The position numbers and the translations under genes were made by a program. 64,000 nt of DNA, taken from the NCBI GenBank assembly GCA_040216885.1, contig JAVJOG010000022.1, forward strand, positions 1 to 64,000, read 5' to 3'. The stretch is from Parvibaculum sp040216885. Its GTDB lineage: Bacteria > Pseudomonadota > Alphaproteobacteria > Parvibaculales > Parvibaculaceae. This document shows positions 1 to 8,446 of the stretch, one piece after another (position 1 is the stretch's first letter; every line of letters starts with the position of its first letter). The notes beneath the pieces are model-generated. The model was not told where the DNA came from, did not search any database, and saw only the letters and a program-made list of their open reading frames with translations.

Positions 1-141
1 GAGATGGTGATGCCGGGCGACAACGTGAAGATGAACGTGACGCTGATCGCGCCCATCGCGATGGAAGAGAAGCTCCGCTTCGCCATCCGCGAAGGCGGCC
101 GTACCGTCGGTGCCGGCGTCGTCTCGAAAGTGTTGAAGTAA
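1..141 (+). CDS. tuf: Elongation factor Tu, C-terminal end (partial)
   Basis: The first 46 codons read in frame from base 1 to a TAA stop and match the last beta-barrel domain of EF-Tu (MVMPGDNVKMNVTLI and AMEEKLRFAIREGGRTVGAG, ending in VVSKVLK). EF-Tu delivers aminoacyl-tRNA to the ribosome as a GTPase; only domain III is present here because the window cuts the gene at its 5' side. Its position directly before rpsJ is the usual str-S10 junction in proteobacteria. Confidence 0.95.
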   Translation, partial: EMVMPGDNVKMNVTLIAPIAMEEKLRFAIREGGRTVGAGVVSKVLK

Positions 142-225
142 TCAAGGTTGAAGGGGCGCGGTCCGGCCGCGCCCCTCACGTTTCAAGTCGCGAAAGCGCA
201 GGGCCGAGAGGCACAGGGACCGAAA

Positions 226-534
226 ATGCAAAGGCAGAAAATTCGCATCCGGTTGAAAGGGTTCGATCATCGCGTACTCGACGTATCGACGCGCGAAATC
301 GTCAACACGGCGAAACGCACCGGCGCTCAGGTGCTTGGTCCGATCCCGCTTCCGACCCGGCTCGAAAAGTTCACGGTGCTTCGCGGCCCGCATATCGACA
401 AGAAAAGCCGCGAGCAATTTGAAATCCGGACACACAAGCGTGTGCTCGACATCGTAGACCCCACCCCCCAGACGGTCGATGCGCTTATGAAGCTCGATCT
501 TGCTGCCGGTGTGGACGTCGAGATCAAGCTCTAA
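226..534 (+). CDS. rpsJ: 30S ribosomal protein S10
   Basis: S10 is a small-subunit head protein and, as NusE, also part of the transcription antitermination complex. The 102-residue product has the family's N-terminal strand (KIRIRLKGFDHRVLD), the tRNA-like loop region and the RTHKRVLDI segment. The frame is open further upstream to base 148, but the ATG at 226 gives the canonical length and N-terminus, so the upstream part is taken as leader. It is the first gene of the S10 operon, with an 84-bp gap to tuf. Confidence 0.97.
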   Translation: MQRQKIRIRLKGFDHRVLDVSTREIVNTAKRTGAQVLGPIPLPTRLEKFTVLRGPHIDKKSREQFEIRTHKRVLDIVDPTPQTVDALMKLDLAAGVDVEIKL

Positions 535-573
535 AACGTGCTTGCGCTCGGATCAGAACGAGGAATGGGACCC

Positions 574-1353
574 ATGCGTTCCGGAGTGATTGTCAAAAAG
601 GTCGGTATGACCCGTCTCTTCATGGAAGACGGCCGTCATGTCCCGGTCACGGTGCTGAAGCTCGACAACTGCCAGGTTGTCAGCCAGCGTACGGAAGATA
701 AGAACGGCTACACGGCCGTTCAGCTTGGTGCTGGCCGTGCCAAGGCCAAGAACGTGCCGAATGCGCAGCGCGGTCAGTTCGCGCGCGCCGAGGTGGAGCC
801 GAAGCTGGAGCTCGTCGAGTTCCGCGTAAGCCCCGACAACCTGCTCGACATCGGTGTCGAGATCACCGCCGACCATTTCGTGGCGGGTCAGTATGTCGAT
901 GTCAGCGGTACCTCGATCGGCAAGGGCTTTGCGGGCGTCATGAAGCGCCACAATTTCGGCGGTCTGCGTGCCACGCACGGCGTATCGGTCAGCCACCGAA
1001 GCCACGGCTCGACCGGTCAGAACCAGGATCCGGGCAAGGTCTTCAAAGGCAAGAAGATGGCCGGCCACATGGGCGCGGCGCGCGTCACCACGCAGAACCT
1101 CGAAGTTGTCCGCACGGACGCCGAGAAGGGCTTGATCATGGTGAAGGGCGCGGTGCCGGGTTCGAAGGGCGGCTGGGTGCTGCTGCGCGACGCGGTGAAG
1201 AGCAAGCTGCCGGACAGCGTGCCGATGCCGGGTGCGTTCCGCCGCAATGGCGAAGCGGCTGCGGCGCCTGTGGCCGAAGAAGCGCCCGCGGTTGAGGAAG
1301 CGCCTGCCGCCGCCGATGTGGCGGAAGCCGGTGCCGAGAAGGTAGGTGCGTGA
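574..1353 (+). CDS. rplC: 50S ribosomal protein L3 with Ala/Glu-rich C-terminal tail
   Basis: L3 is an early-assembly 23S-binding protein near the peptidyl transferase centre. Start ATG 574 follows AGGA at 561 and gives MRSGVIVKKVGMTRLF, the normal N-terminus. The loop with HRSHGSTGQNQDPGKVFKGK, which carries the glutamine methylated by PrmB in other bacteria, is intact. At 259 aa it is about 50 residues longer than the E. coli protein; the excess is a low-complexity Ala/Glu/Pro tail beyond about residue 215. Its stop overlaps the rplD start. Confidence 0.96.
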   Translation: MRSGVIVKKVGMTRLFMEDGRHVPVTVLKLDNCQVVSQRTEDKNGYTAVQLGAGRAKAKNVPNAQRGQFARAEVEPKLELVEFRVSPDNLLDIGVEITADHFVAGQYVDVSGTSIGKGFAGVMKRHNFGGLRATHGVSVSHRSHGSTGQNQDPGKVFKGKKMAGHMGAARVTTQNLEVVRTDAEKGLIMVKGAVPGSKGGWVLLRDAVKSKLPDSVPMPGAFRRNGEAAAAPVAEEAPAVEEAPAAADVAEAGAEKVGA

Positions 1354-1973
1354 TGAAGGCCGACGTTAAAACTCTTGCGGCCAAGAGTGCCGGCACGGTC
1401 GAGCTGACGGACGCGGTGTTCGCGCTCGAGCCGCGCGCCGACATCCTGCATCGCATGGTGACGTATCAGCTCGCCAAGCGGCAGGCCGGCACGCACAAGA
1501 CCAAGGGCCGTTCCGAGATCGCGTTGACGGGCAAGAAGTTCGTCAAGCAGAAGGGTTCGGGCGGCGCCCGTCACGGCGACCGCAAGGCGCCGCAGTTCCG
1601 CGGTGGCGGCAAGGCTTTCGGCCCCGTCGTTCGCAGTCATGCGATCGACATGCCGAAGAAGGTTCGCGCGCTGGCGCTGAAGCTGGCGCTGTCGGCCAAG
1701 GCCAAGAGCGACAACCTCGTCATTCTCGACGAAGCGAAGCTCAAGGACCCGAAGACGAAGGCCGTCAAGGACGCATTTGCAAAGCTCGGCCTCAAGTCGG
1801 TGCTGATCGTCGACGGTGCAGAGCTCGACGACAACTTCGCGCTTGCCGCGCGCAATGTTCCGAACGTGGACGTGCTGCCGGTGCAGGGGATCAACGTCTA
1901 CGACATTCTGCGCCGCGAGACGCTGGTGCTGACCAAGGCTGCGGTCGAAAGCCTGGAGGCTCGCTTCAAATGA
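1353..1973 (+). CDS. rplD: 50S ribosomal protein L4
   Basis: L4 binds 23S rRNA domain I and lines the exit tunnel; in some bacteria it also represses the S10 operon. The 206-aa product has the long internal loop (KQKGSGGARHGDRKAPQFRG) that reaches the tunnel. The start chosen is the ATG at 1353, which overlaps the rplC TGA (1351-1353), giving direct translational coupling; a GTG one codon earlier is possible. Confidence 0.96.
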   Translation: MKADVKTLAAKSAGTVELTDAVFALEPRADILHRMVTYQLAKRQAGTHKTKGRSEIALTGKKFVKQKGSGGARHGDRKAPQFRGGGKAFGPVVRSHAIDMPKKVRALALKLALSAKAKSDNLVILDEAKLKDPKTKAVKDAFAKLGLKSVLIVDGAELDDNFALAARNVPNVDVLPVQGINVYDILRRETLVLTKAAVESLEARFK

Positions 1974-2260
1974 ATGCGCATCTGTACGACATCATCCTGT
2001 CGCCGGTGATTACCGAAAAAGCGACGATGGCATCGGAAGCCAATCAGGTCATCTTCAAGGTGGCCCGGAAAGCGACGAAGCCGCAGGTGAAGGAAGCGGT
2101 CGAGAAGCTGTTCGACGTCAAAGTGAAGGCGGTGAACACGCTGGTCCGCAAAGGCAAGACCAAGCGGTTCCGCGGCATTGCGGGGCGGCAAAGCGATTTC
2201 AAGAAAGCGATCGTGACCCTCGAAGACGGTCATTCGATCGATGTGACGACCGGGCTCTGA
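1970..2260 (+). CDS. rplW: 50S ribosomal protein L23
   Basis: L23 sits at the tunnel exit and docks SRP and trigger factor. The product is 96 aa with the family N-terminus (YDIILSPVITEKATM) and the conserved segment KVKAVNTLVRKGKTKRFRG. The start ATG lies in the last codons of rplD (ATGA, 4-bp overlap). Confidence 0.96.
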   Translation: MNAHLYDIILSPVITEKATMASEANQVIFKVARKATKPQVKEAVEKLFDVKVKAVNTLVRKGKTKRFRGIAGRQSDFKKAIVTLEDGHSIDVTTGL

Positions 2261-2264
2261 AACC

Positions 2265-3101
2265 ATGGCATTGAAAAAATATAAACCGACCAGCCCCGCG
2301 CAGCGCGGCCTTGTGCTTGTCGACCGCTCCGGCCTTTACAAGGGCAAGCCGGTCAAGGCGCTGACAGAGGGTCTGACGAAGTCGGGCGGCCGCAACAATC
2401 ACGGCCGCATCACGGTGCGGTTCCGGGGTGGCGGGCACAAGCGCAGCTATCGCATGGTCGACTTCAAGCGCGCGAAGGCCGATGTGCCGGCGACCGTGGA
2501 GCGGCTCGAATACGACCCGAACCGCACCGCGTTCATCGCGCTGGTGAAGTATGCGGACGGTGATCTCGCCTACATCCTGGCGCCGCAGCGGCTTGCCGTG
2601 GGCGACACGGTGATCTCGGGCAACCGGGTCGACGTGAAGCCGGGCAATGCGATGCCGCTGGCGAACATTCCGGTCGGCACCATCGTCCACAATGTGGAGA
2701 TGAAGCCGGGCAAGGGCGGACAGATCGCGCGTTCGGCCGGCACCTATGTGCAGCTCGTCGGCCGCGACCAGGGTTATGCGCTGCTGCGTCTGTCGTCGGG
2801 CGAACAGCGGATGGTTCCGGGCAGCTGCATGGCGTCGATCGGTGCGGTGTCGAACCCGGATCATTCGAACATCACCATCGCCAAGGCTGGCCGCAACCGC
2901 TGGCTCGGCAAGCGCCCGCATGTGCGCGGCGTCGTGATGAACCCGGTCGACCATCCGCATGGCGGCGGCGAAGGCCGCACCTCCGGCGGCCGTCATCCGG
3001 TTACGCCGTGGGGCAAGCCGACCAAAGGCAAGAAGACCCGCGCCAACAAGGCCACCGACAAATATATCGTCCGTAGCCGTCACCAGAAGAAGAAGGGCTA
3101 A
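2265..3101 (+). CDS. rplB: 50S ribosomal protein L2
   Basis: L2 is required for subunit joining and peptidyl transfer. The 278-aa protein starts MALKKYKPTSPAQRG and carries the highly conserved C-terminal segment NPVDHPHGGGEGR, whose histidine is linked to peptidyl transferase activity. It lies 4 bp after rplW. Length and sequence are typical. Confidence 0.97.
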   Translation: MALKKYKPTSPAQRGLVLVDRSGLYKGKPVKALTEGLTKSGGRNNHGRITVRFRGGGHKRSYRMVDFKRAKADVPATVERLEYDPNRTAFIALVKYADGDLAYILAPQRLAVGDTVISGNRVDVKPGNAMPLANIPVGTIVHNVEMKPGKGGQIARSAGTYVQLVGRDQGYALLRLSSGEQRMVPGSCMASIGAVSNPDHSNITIAKAGRNRWLGKRPHVRGVVMNPVDHPHGGGEGRTSGGRHPVTPWGKPTKGKKTRANKATDKYIVRSRHQKKKG

Positions 3102-3112
3102 GGGATCTCGAT

Positions 3113-3391
3113 ATGGCACGTTCTGTCAAAAAAGGGCCCTTCGTGGATGGCTACCTTCTGAAGAAGGCGGAAGCCACGCGCGGGTCGGGCCGCAAGGAAG
3201 TCATCAAGACGTGGAGCCGCCGCTCGACGGTCCTGCCGCAGTTCGTCGGCCTGACCTTCGGCGTCCACAACGGCAAGAAGCACATTCCGGTGCTCGTGAC
3301 CGAGGACATGGTGGGTCACAAGCTCGGCGAGTTCTCGCCGACACGCACCTATTTCGGGCACACGTCCGACAAGAAAACGAAGAAGGCATAA
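3113..3391 (+). CDS. rpsS: 30S ribosomal protein S19
   Basis: S19 contacts S13 and the tRNA in the small-subunit head. At 92 aa it has the full family pattern: MARSVKKGPFVDGYLL at the start, WSRRSTVLPQFVG in the middle and EFSPTRTYFGH near the end. It lies between rplB and rplV, as in all S10 operons. Confidence 0.97.
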   Translation: MARSVKKGPFVDGYLLKKAEATRGSGRKEVIKTWSRRSTVLPQFVGLTFGVHNGKKHIPVLVTEDMVGHKLGEFSPTRTYFGHTSDKKTKKA

Positions 3392-3394
3392 GTC

Positions 3395-3775
3395 ATGGGC
3401 AAAGCTGCTTCAAAGCGTCGCCTGCCCGATAACGAGGCGCAGGCCGTCGGCCGGATGCTCCGGGTGAGCCCGCAAAAGCTCAACCTCGTGGCACAGCTGA
3501 TCCGCGGCAAGAAGGTCGACACGGCGCTCGCCGATCTGACTTTCTCGCGCAAACGGATTTCGGACGACGTGAAGAAGGTCCTGCAGAGCGCGATCGCGAA
3601 TGCGGAAAACAATCACGACCTCGATGTCGACGACCTCGTCGTCGCCGAGGCCTATGTGGGCAAGAACCTGGTGATGAAGCGCTGGCATGCGCGGGCGCGC
3701 GGACGCGTCGGCCGCATTGAAAAGCCGTTCAGCCAGATCACCATTGTCGTTCGGCAAGTCGAGGAGCAAGCCTGA
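3395..3775 (+). CDS. rplV: 50S ribosomal protein L22
   Basis: L22 contributes the tunnel-constricting beta-hairpin. The 126-aa product has the core RVSPQKLNLVAQLIRGKKV and the hairpin HARARGRVGRIEKPFSQITI. It has an N-terminal extension of about 10 residues (MGKAASKRRL). The stop codon shares its last base with the rpsC start. Confidence 0.96.
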   Translation: MGKAASKRRLPDNEAQAVGRMLRVSPQKLNLVAQLIRGKKVDTALADLTFSRKRISDDVKKVLQSAIANAENNHDLDVDDLVVAEAYVGKNLVMKRWHARARGRVGRIEKPFSQITIVVRQVEEQA

Positions 3776-4488
3776 TGGGTCACAAGGTCAATCCGATCGG
3801 GCTGCGGCTCGGCATCAACCGGACCTGGGATTCGCGCTGGTTCGCCGGCCGGCACGAGTACGGCAAGCTGCTGCACGAAGACATCAAGATCCGCGAAATG
3901 CTGGAAGGCCAGTTGAAGCAGGCCGGCGTCTCGAAGATCGTCATCGAACGTCCGCACAAGAAGTGCCGCGTGGCGATCCACACGGCGCGTCCCGGTGTCG
4001 TCATCGGCAAGAAGGGCGCAGATATCGAGAAGCTGCGCAAGGACATCGGCAAGATCACGGCGTCGGAAGTGCATCTCAATATCGTCGAGGTGCGCAAGCC
4101 CGAGATCGACGCGACGCTGGTCGCCGAGAATATCGCGCAGCAGCTCGAGCGCCGTGTGGCGTTCCGGCGGGCGATGAAGCGGGCGGTTCAGTCGGCCATG
4201 CGCCTCGGCGCTGGCGGCATCCGTATCAACTGCGCTGGCCGTCTCGGCGGCGCCGAAATCGCGCGGACGGAGTGGTATCGCGAAGGCCGCGTGCCGCTGC
4301 ATACGCTACGCGCCGACATCGACTACGGCGTTGCGACCGCGAAGACGGCCTATGGCACCTGTGGCGTCAAGGTCTGGATCTACAAGGGCGAGATACTGGA
4401 GCACGACCCGATGGCTTCCGAGCGCCGTGCGCTTGAAGGCAGTGGCGAGGGCGGCGGTGGTCGTCAGCGCCGCGAAGACCGGGCCTGA
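3775..4488 (+). CDS. rpsC: 30S ribosomal protein S3
   Basis: S3 helps form the mRNA entry channel. The 237-aa product begins MGHKVNPIGLRLGI, has the KH-domain GxxG loop (VVIGKKGADIEKL, around residues 78-90) and the C-terminal domain with GRLGGAEIARTEWYREG. It ends in a short Gly/Arg-rich tail (EGGGGRQRRED). It overlaps rplV by one base (TGATG). Confidence 0.97.
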   Translation: MGHKVNPIGLRLGINRTWDSRWFAGRHEYGKLLHEDIKIREMLEGQLKQAGVSKIVIERPHKKCRVAIHTARPGVVIGKKGADIEKLRKDIGKITASEVHLNIVEVRKPEIDATLVAENIAQQLERRVAFRRAMKRAVQSAMRLGAGGIRINCAGRLGGAEIARTEWYREGRVPLHTLRADIDYGVATAKTAYGTCGVKVWIYKGEILEHDPMASERRALEGSGEGGGGRQRREDRA

Positions 4489-4521
4489 GCACCGAAGAAC
4501 TGAGCGAAGAGAGTTTCGACC

Positions 4522-4941
4522 ATGTTGCAACCGAAGCGCACGAAGTTCCGCAAGGCCCACAAGGGCCGCATCCATGGCAAGGCCAAGGGCGGAATGAATC
4601 TCGACTTTGGGGCTTTCGGCCTCAAGGCGCAGGAGCCGGCGCGTATCACCGCGCGCCAGATCGAAGCGGCGCGTCGTGCGATCACGCGTCACATGAAGCG
4701 CGCCGGTCGCGTGTGGATCCGGATTTTCCCGGACGTGCCGGTTTCGTCGAAGCCGACCGAAGTCCGCATGGGCAAGGGCAAGGGCGCGCCGGAATACTGG
4801 GCGGCGCGCGTGAAGCCGGGCCGGATCATGTTCGAGATCGACGGCGTACCGCTTGCCGTTGCCGAGGAAGCGATGCGTCTCGGGGCGGCCAAGCTGCCGA
4901 TCAAGACGCGCTTTGTCGCACGTCCCGGCGAACACGCCTGA
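4522..4941 (+). CDS. rplP: 50S ribosomal protein L16
   Basis: L16 organises the A-site tRNA elbow region of the large subunit. The 139-aa product starts MLQPKRTKFRKAHKGR and includes RIFPDVPVSSKPTEVRMGKGKG and the C-terminal IKTRFVARP. A 33-bp gap with a purine-rich ribosome binding site separates it from rpsC. Confidence 0.97.
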   Translation: MLQPKRTKFRKAHKGRIHGKAKGGMNLDFGAFGLKAQEPARITARQIEAARRAITRHMKRAGRVWIRIFPDVPVSSKPTEVRMGKGKGAPEYWAARVKPGRIMFEIDGVPLAVAEEAMRLGAAKLPIKTRFVARPGEHA

Positions 4942-4988
4942 GGCATAACGACCCCGCCGCCGGGCGGATCGAATGAAAGGGTAAGGCC

Positions 4989-5195
4989 ATGAAGGCCAGC
5001 GAAGTAAGAGACATGACGCCGGACCAGCTCGATGACGAGCTCGTCAAGCTGAAGAAGACGCAGTTCAACCTGGGTTTCCTGGGCGCGAGCGGTCAGCTCG
5101 AGAAGATTCACCAGATGCGTCAGGTGCGCCGCGACATCGCGCGCGTCAAGACCATCCAGCGCCAGCGCGAAGCCGCGCAGGCGAACAAGGGCTGA
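4989..5195 (+). CDS. rpmC: 50S ribosomal protein L29
   Basis: L29 lies at the tunnel exit next to L23. The 68-aa product is a helical hairpin with the signature LKKTQFNLGFLGASGQLE and ends in the RDIARVKTIQRQRE helix. Start ATG 4989 follows AAAGGGTAAGG. The 47-bp gap after rplP carries no clear extra signal. Confidence 0.95.
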   Translation: MKASEVRDMTPDQLDDELVKLKKTQFNLGFLGASGQLEKIHQMRQVRRDIARVKTIQRQREAAQANKG

Positions 5196-5205
5196 GGACA
5201 GCGAA

Positions 5206-5442
5206 ATGCCGAAGAGAATCCTTCAGGGTGTCGTGGTCAGCGACAAGAACGAAAAGACGGTCGTCGTGAATGTCGAGCGCCGCTTCAAGGACCCGCTCCT
5301 CAAGAAGATCGTGCGCAGCTCGAAGAAGTATCACGCACACGACGAGAATAAATCGGCGAAGGTCGGCGATCTGGTGAAGATCCGCGAATGCCGCCCGATT
5401 TCGAAACTGAAGAAATGGGAAGTTTTTACGGACGAGGCCTGA
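5206..5442 (+). CDS. rpsQ: 30S ribosomal protein S17
   Basis: S17 is an OB-fold primary 16S-binding protein. The 78-aa product shows MPKRILQGVVVSDKNEKTVVV, then KYHAHDENKSAKVGD and the IRECRPISKLKKWEV motif. All match the family; the protein is slightly short at the C-terminus relative to E. coli, which is common in alphaproteobacteria. Confidence 0.96.
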   Translation: MPKRILQGVVVSDKNEKTVVVNVERRFKDPLLKKIVRSSKKYHAHDENKSAKVGDLVKIRECRPISKLKKWEVFTDEA

Positions 5443-5488
5443 TCCTTTTCGGATTTCAGGAACCGGTTCGAGCAAGGCGGATGAAGTT

Positions 5489-5857
5489 ATGATCCAGCAA
5501 GAGACAAACCTGGAAGTGGCCGACAACTCGGGTGCGCGTCGCGTGATGTGCATCAAGGTGCTCGGCGGCTCCAAGCGGAAGTACGCTTCCGTTGGCGACA
5601 CCATCGTCGTCAGCATCAAGGAAGCGATCCCGCGCGGCAAGGTGAAGAAAGGCGACGTCATGAAGGCGGTCGTCGTGCGCACGGCGAAGGACATTCGCCG
5701 CGCCGATGGCAGCGTCATCCGCTTCGACCGCAATGCGGCGGTGCTGATCAACGCCCAGGGCGAACCGATCGGCACGCGTATTTTCGGCCCGGTGACACGT
5801 GAGTTACGCGCCAAGAACCATATGAAGATCGTTTCGCTCGCGCCGGAGGTGCTTTGA
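5489..5857 (+). CDS. rplN: 50S ribosomal protein L14
   Basis: L14 forms intersubunit bridges and is the binding site of RsfS. The 122-aa product has the typical MIQQETNLEVADNSGARRV start and the VRTAKDIRRADGSVIRFDRN core. The TGA stop at 5855-5857 overlaps the rplX ATG by one base. Confidence 0.97.
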   Translation: MIQQETNLEVADNSGARRVMCIKVLGGSKRKYASVGDTIVVSIKEAIPRGKVKKGDVMKAVVVRTAKDIRRADGSVIRFDRNAAVLINAQGEPIGTRIFGPVTRELRAKNHMKIVSLAPEVL

Positions 5858-6174
5858 TGGCCGCGAAGATTAAAAAGGGCGACAAGGTCGTCGTGACGAC
5901 CGGCAAGGACAAGGGCAAGAAGGGCGACGTGATCGCCGTCTTCCCGAAGGAAGAACGCGCGCTGGTCCAGGGCGTCAACATGGTGAAGCGCCACGAGAAG
6001 CCGTCGCAGACGACGACGGGCGGCATCGTGACGCGCGAGGCGAAGGTGCATTTGTCCAATCTGGCGATCCAGGATCCCAAGACGGGCAAGCCGACGCGAG
6101 TAGGTTTCAAGACGCTGGACGACGGCCGCAAGGTCCGGTTCGCCAAGGCGTCGGGAGAGACGATCGATGGCTGA
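5857..6174 (+). CDS. rplX: 50S ribosomal protein L24
   Basis: L24 is an assembly-initiator protein. The KOW motif is clear in KKGDKVVVTTGKDKGKKGDV near the N-terminus. The start taken is ATG 5857 (105 aa), which overlaps the rplN stop; a TTG one codon upstream is less likely. The 3' end overlaps rplE by 8 bases. Confidence 0.96.
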   Translation: MAAKIKKGDKVVVTTGKDKGKKGDVIAVFPKEERALVQGVNMVKRHEKPSQTTTGGIVTREAKVHLSNLAIQDPKTGKPTRVGFKTLDDGRKVRFAKASGETIDG

Positions 6175-6724
6175 AGCTCAGTATATCCCGCGGCTGAAGA
6201 CGCAGTATCTGGAGAGCATTCGTCCGGAGCTGACGGAGCACTTCAAATACAAGAACCTGCTCCAGGTGCCGCGCCTCGACAAGATCGTGCTCAATATGGG
6301 CGTGGGTGAAGCCGTCGCGGACTCCAAGAAGATCAAGAGTGCCTTCGAGGACCTGCAGGCGATTGCCGGCCAGAAGCCGGTCATCACCAAGGCCAAGACC
6401 TCGATCGCGACCTTCAAGCTGCGCGAAGAGATGCCGATCGGCGTCAAGGTCACGCTGCGCAAGGACCGCATGTACGAGTTTCTCGACCGGCTGGTCACGA
6501 TCGCGCTGCCGCGCGTGCGCGACTTCCGGGGCCTGAACGCGAAGAGCTTCGACGGCCGCGGCAACTTTGCCATGGGCCTCAAGGAGCACATCGTGTTCCC
6601 GGAAATCGACTACGACAAGGTCGACCAGGTCTGGGGCATGGACATCATCGTGTGTACGACGGCGAAGACGGACGACGAAGCGCGCGAGCTGCTTCGGAAG
6701 TTCAACTTCCCCTTCACGAAATAA
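6167..6724 (+). CDS. rplE: 50S ribosomal protein L5
   Basis: L5 binds 5S rRNA in the central protuberance. The 185-aa product has PRLDKIVLNMGVGEAVADSK, the P-loop-like KPVITKAKTSIATFKLRE and the FPEIDYDKVDQVWGMDI segment. Its ATG lies inside the end of rplX, so translation is coupled. Confidence 0.97.
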   Translation: MAEAQYIPRLKTQYLESIRPELTEHFKYKNLLQVPRLDKIVLNMGVGEAVADSKKIKSAFEDLQAIAGQKPVITKAKTSIATFKLREEMPIGVKVTLRKDRMYEFLDRLVTIALPRVRDFRGLNAKSFDGRGNFAMGLKEHIVFPEIDYDKVDQVWGMDIIVCTTAKTDDEARELLRKFNFPFTK

Positions 6725-6767
6725 GTTTTTGAGCGGTTCGCGAACGGCGAACCCGACGGAGGTTTGA

Positions 6768-7073
6768 ATGGCTAAGAAGAGCGCCATAAATCGGGATCAG
6801 AAGCGGCGCAAGCTGGTGGCGCAGTATGCCGCCAAGCGGGCGAAGCTGAAGGCCGCCACGCTGGACGAAAGTCTGTCGATGGAGGACCGGTTCCAGGCGC
6901 AGCTCAAGCTCGCCGAGTTGCCGCGCAATTCGTCCAAGACCCGTGTTCACAACCGCTGCGAAATCACGGGCCGCAGCAAGGCCTATTACCGCAAGCTGCG
7001 CATGTCGCGTATCGCCCTTCGGGACCTCGCGTCCAAAGGGCAGATTCCCGGCATGGTGAAGTCGAGCTGGTAG
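6768..7073 (+). CDS. rpsN: 30S ribosomal protein S14, zinc-free type
   Basis: S14 is part of the small-subunit head. This is the 101-residue long form without the CxxC-CxxC zinc ribbon: the only cysteine is in HNRCEITGRSKAYYRKLRMSR. The long, zinc-free form is standard in alphaproteobacteria. A 43-bp gap with GGAGG precedes the ATG. Confidence 0.96.
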   Translation: MAKKSAINRDQKRRKLVAQYAAKRAKLKAATLDESLSMEDRFQAQLKLAELPRNSSKTRVHNRCEITGRSKAYYRKLRMSRIALRDLASKGQIPGMVKSSW

Positions 7074-7084
7074 GAGAGACGCGA

Positions 7085-7483
7085 ATGACGATGACCGATC
7101 CTCTTGGCGATATGATCACACGCATCCGCAATGCTCAGCTTCGCGGCAAGAGCAAAGTGGTGACGCCGGCCTCCAAGCTTCGCGGCTGGGTGCTGGACGT
7201 GCTCGCCGACGAAGGCTTTATCCGTGGCTATGCGCGTGTCGAATATCCGGGCGGCAAGAGCGACTTCGAGATCGAGCTGAAATACAACGAAGGCGCGCCG
7301 GTCATTCAGATGATCGAACGCGTGTCGACGCCGGGCCGGCGTGTGTACTCCTCGGTGAAGACCATGCCGACGGTGCATAACGGCCTCGGCATTTCGATCC
7401 TCTCGACGCCGAAGGGCATCATGTCCGACAACGCGGCGCGGGAACAGAATGTGGGTGGCGAGGTGCTCTGCCGCGTCTTCTAG
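7085..7483 (+). CDS. rpsH: 30S ribosomal protein S8
   Basis: S8 nucleates assembly of the 16S central domain and can repress the spc operon. The 132-aa product starts with the family signature (DPLGDMITRIRNAQ) and ends with the conserved NVGGEVLCRVF. Two adjacent start choices (ATG 7085 or ATG 7091) differ by two residues. Confidence 0.96.
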   Translation: MTMTDPLGDMITRIRNAQLRGKSKVVTPASKLRGWVLDVLADEGFIRGYARVEYPGGKSDFEIELKYNEGAPVIQMIERVSTPGRRVYSSVKTMPTVHNGLGISILSTPKGIMSDNAAREQNVGGEVLCRVF

Positions 7484-7530
7484 AGACGTGGGCGGCAATC
7501 GGCGAATACAGACGACAGGAAACAGAGACC

Positions 7531-8064
7531 ATGTCGCGAATTGGTAAGTACCCCGTCGGAATCCCCAAAGGGGTGACGGTGACGCTGAACGGCCAGGAAG
7601 TGGCCGTGAAGGGTCCGAAGGGTGAGCTGAAGCTCACGCTGGTGGATGACGTAACGATCGAGCAGGGCGAGGCGGGCCTCACCGTACGCCCGCGCGAGGA
7701 CTCGCAGCGCGCCCGCGCGATGTGGGGCCTGTCGCGCACGCTGGTCGAAAACCTTATCGTCGGCGTGACCGACGGATTTTCGAAGACGCTTGAGATCAAC
7801 GGCGTCGGCTATCGCGCGGCGATCCAGGGCAAGAACCTGCAGCTCAATCTGGGCTTCAGCCACGATGTGCTCTATCCGATCCCGGCCGGTATCGACATCA
7901 AATGCGGCAAGCCGACCGAGATCACGATCAGCGGCATCGACAAGCAGAAGGTCGGCCAGGTTGCGGCGGAAATCCGCGGCTATCGCGGACCGGAACCCTA
8001 CAAGGGCAAGGGCGTGAAGTACGCCGGCGAATATATCTTCCGCAAGGAAGGCAAGAAGAAGTGA
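7531..8064 (+). CDS. rplF: 50S ribosomal protein L6
   Basis: L6 sits near the factor-binding stalk. The 177-aa product has MSRIGKYPVGIPKGV at the start and the repeat-2 signature RGYRGPEPYKGKGVKY near the C-terminus. A 47-bp gap with ACAGGAAACAGAG precedes the ATG. Confidence 0.97.
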   Translation: MSRIGKYPVGIPKGVTVTLNGQEVAVKGPKGELKLTLVDDVTIEQGEAGLTVRPREDSQRARAMWGLSRTLVENLIVGVTDGFSKTLEINGVGYRAAIQGKNLQLNLGFSHDVLYPIPAGIDIKCGKPTEITISGIDKQKVGQVAAEIRGYRGPEPYKGKGVKYAGEYIFRKEGKKK

Positions 8065-8077
8065 GCGGATGCGCGCC

Positions 8078-8434
8078 ATGAGCAAATTGAAAAACACGTC
8101 CCAACGCCGTGCGATGCGCAATCGCAGCAAGCTCGCAAGGGTCGCAACCGAGCGTCCGCGGCTGTCGGTGTTCCGTTCGTCGAAGCACATCTATGCGCAG
8201 GTCATCGACGACCGGCGCGGCGTCACGCTGGCGGCCGCTTCGACGCTCGACGAAAAGTTCGGCAAGAAGGCCGGTGCCAATACGGCCTCGGCCGAAGAAG
8301 TAGGCAAGCTCGTCGCCGCGCGTGCGAAAGAAGCGGGCTTCACCGATGTTGTCTTCGATCGTGGCGGCTACATCTATCATGGGCGCGTCAAGGCGCTCGC
8401 AGAGGGCGCCCGCGAAGGCGGTCTCAACTTCTAA
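8078..8434 (+). CDS. rplR: 50S ribosomal protein L18
   Basis: L18 binds 5S rRNA with L5. The core RLSVFRSSKHIYAQVIDD and the C-terminal FDRGGYIYHGRVKALAEGAREGG-type segment are clear. I start at ATG 8078 (MSKLKNTSQRR, 118 aa, the usual length); an in-frame ATG at 8069 would add three residues, and neither has a strong ribosome binding site. Confidence 0.94.
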   Translation: MSKLKNTSQRRAMRNRSKLARVATERPRLSVFRSSKHIYAQVIDDRRGVTLAAASTLDEKFGKKAGANTASAEEVGKLVAARAKEAGFTDVVFDRGGYIYHGRVKALAEGAREGGLNF

Positions 8435-8446
8435 GGAATTCAGGCT

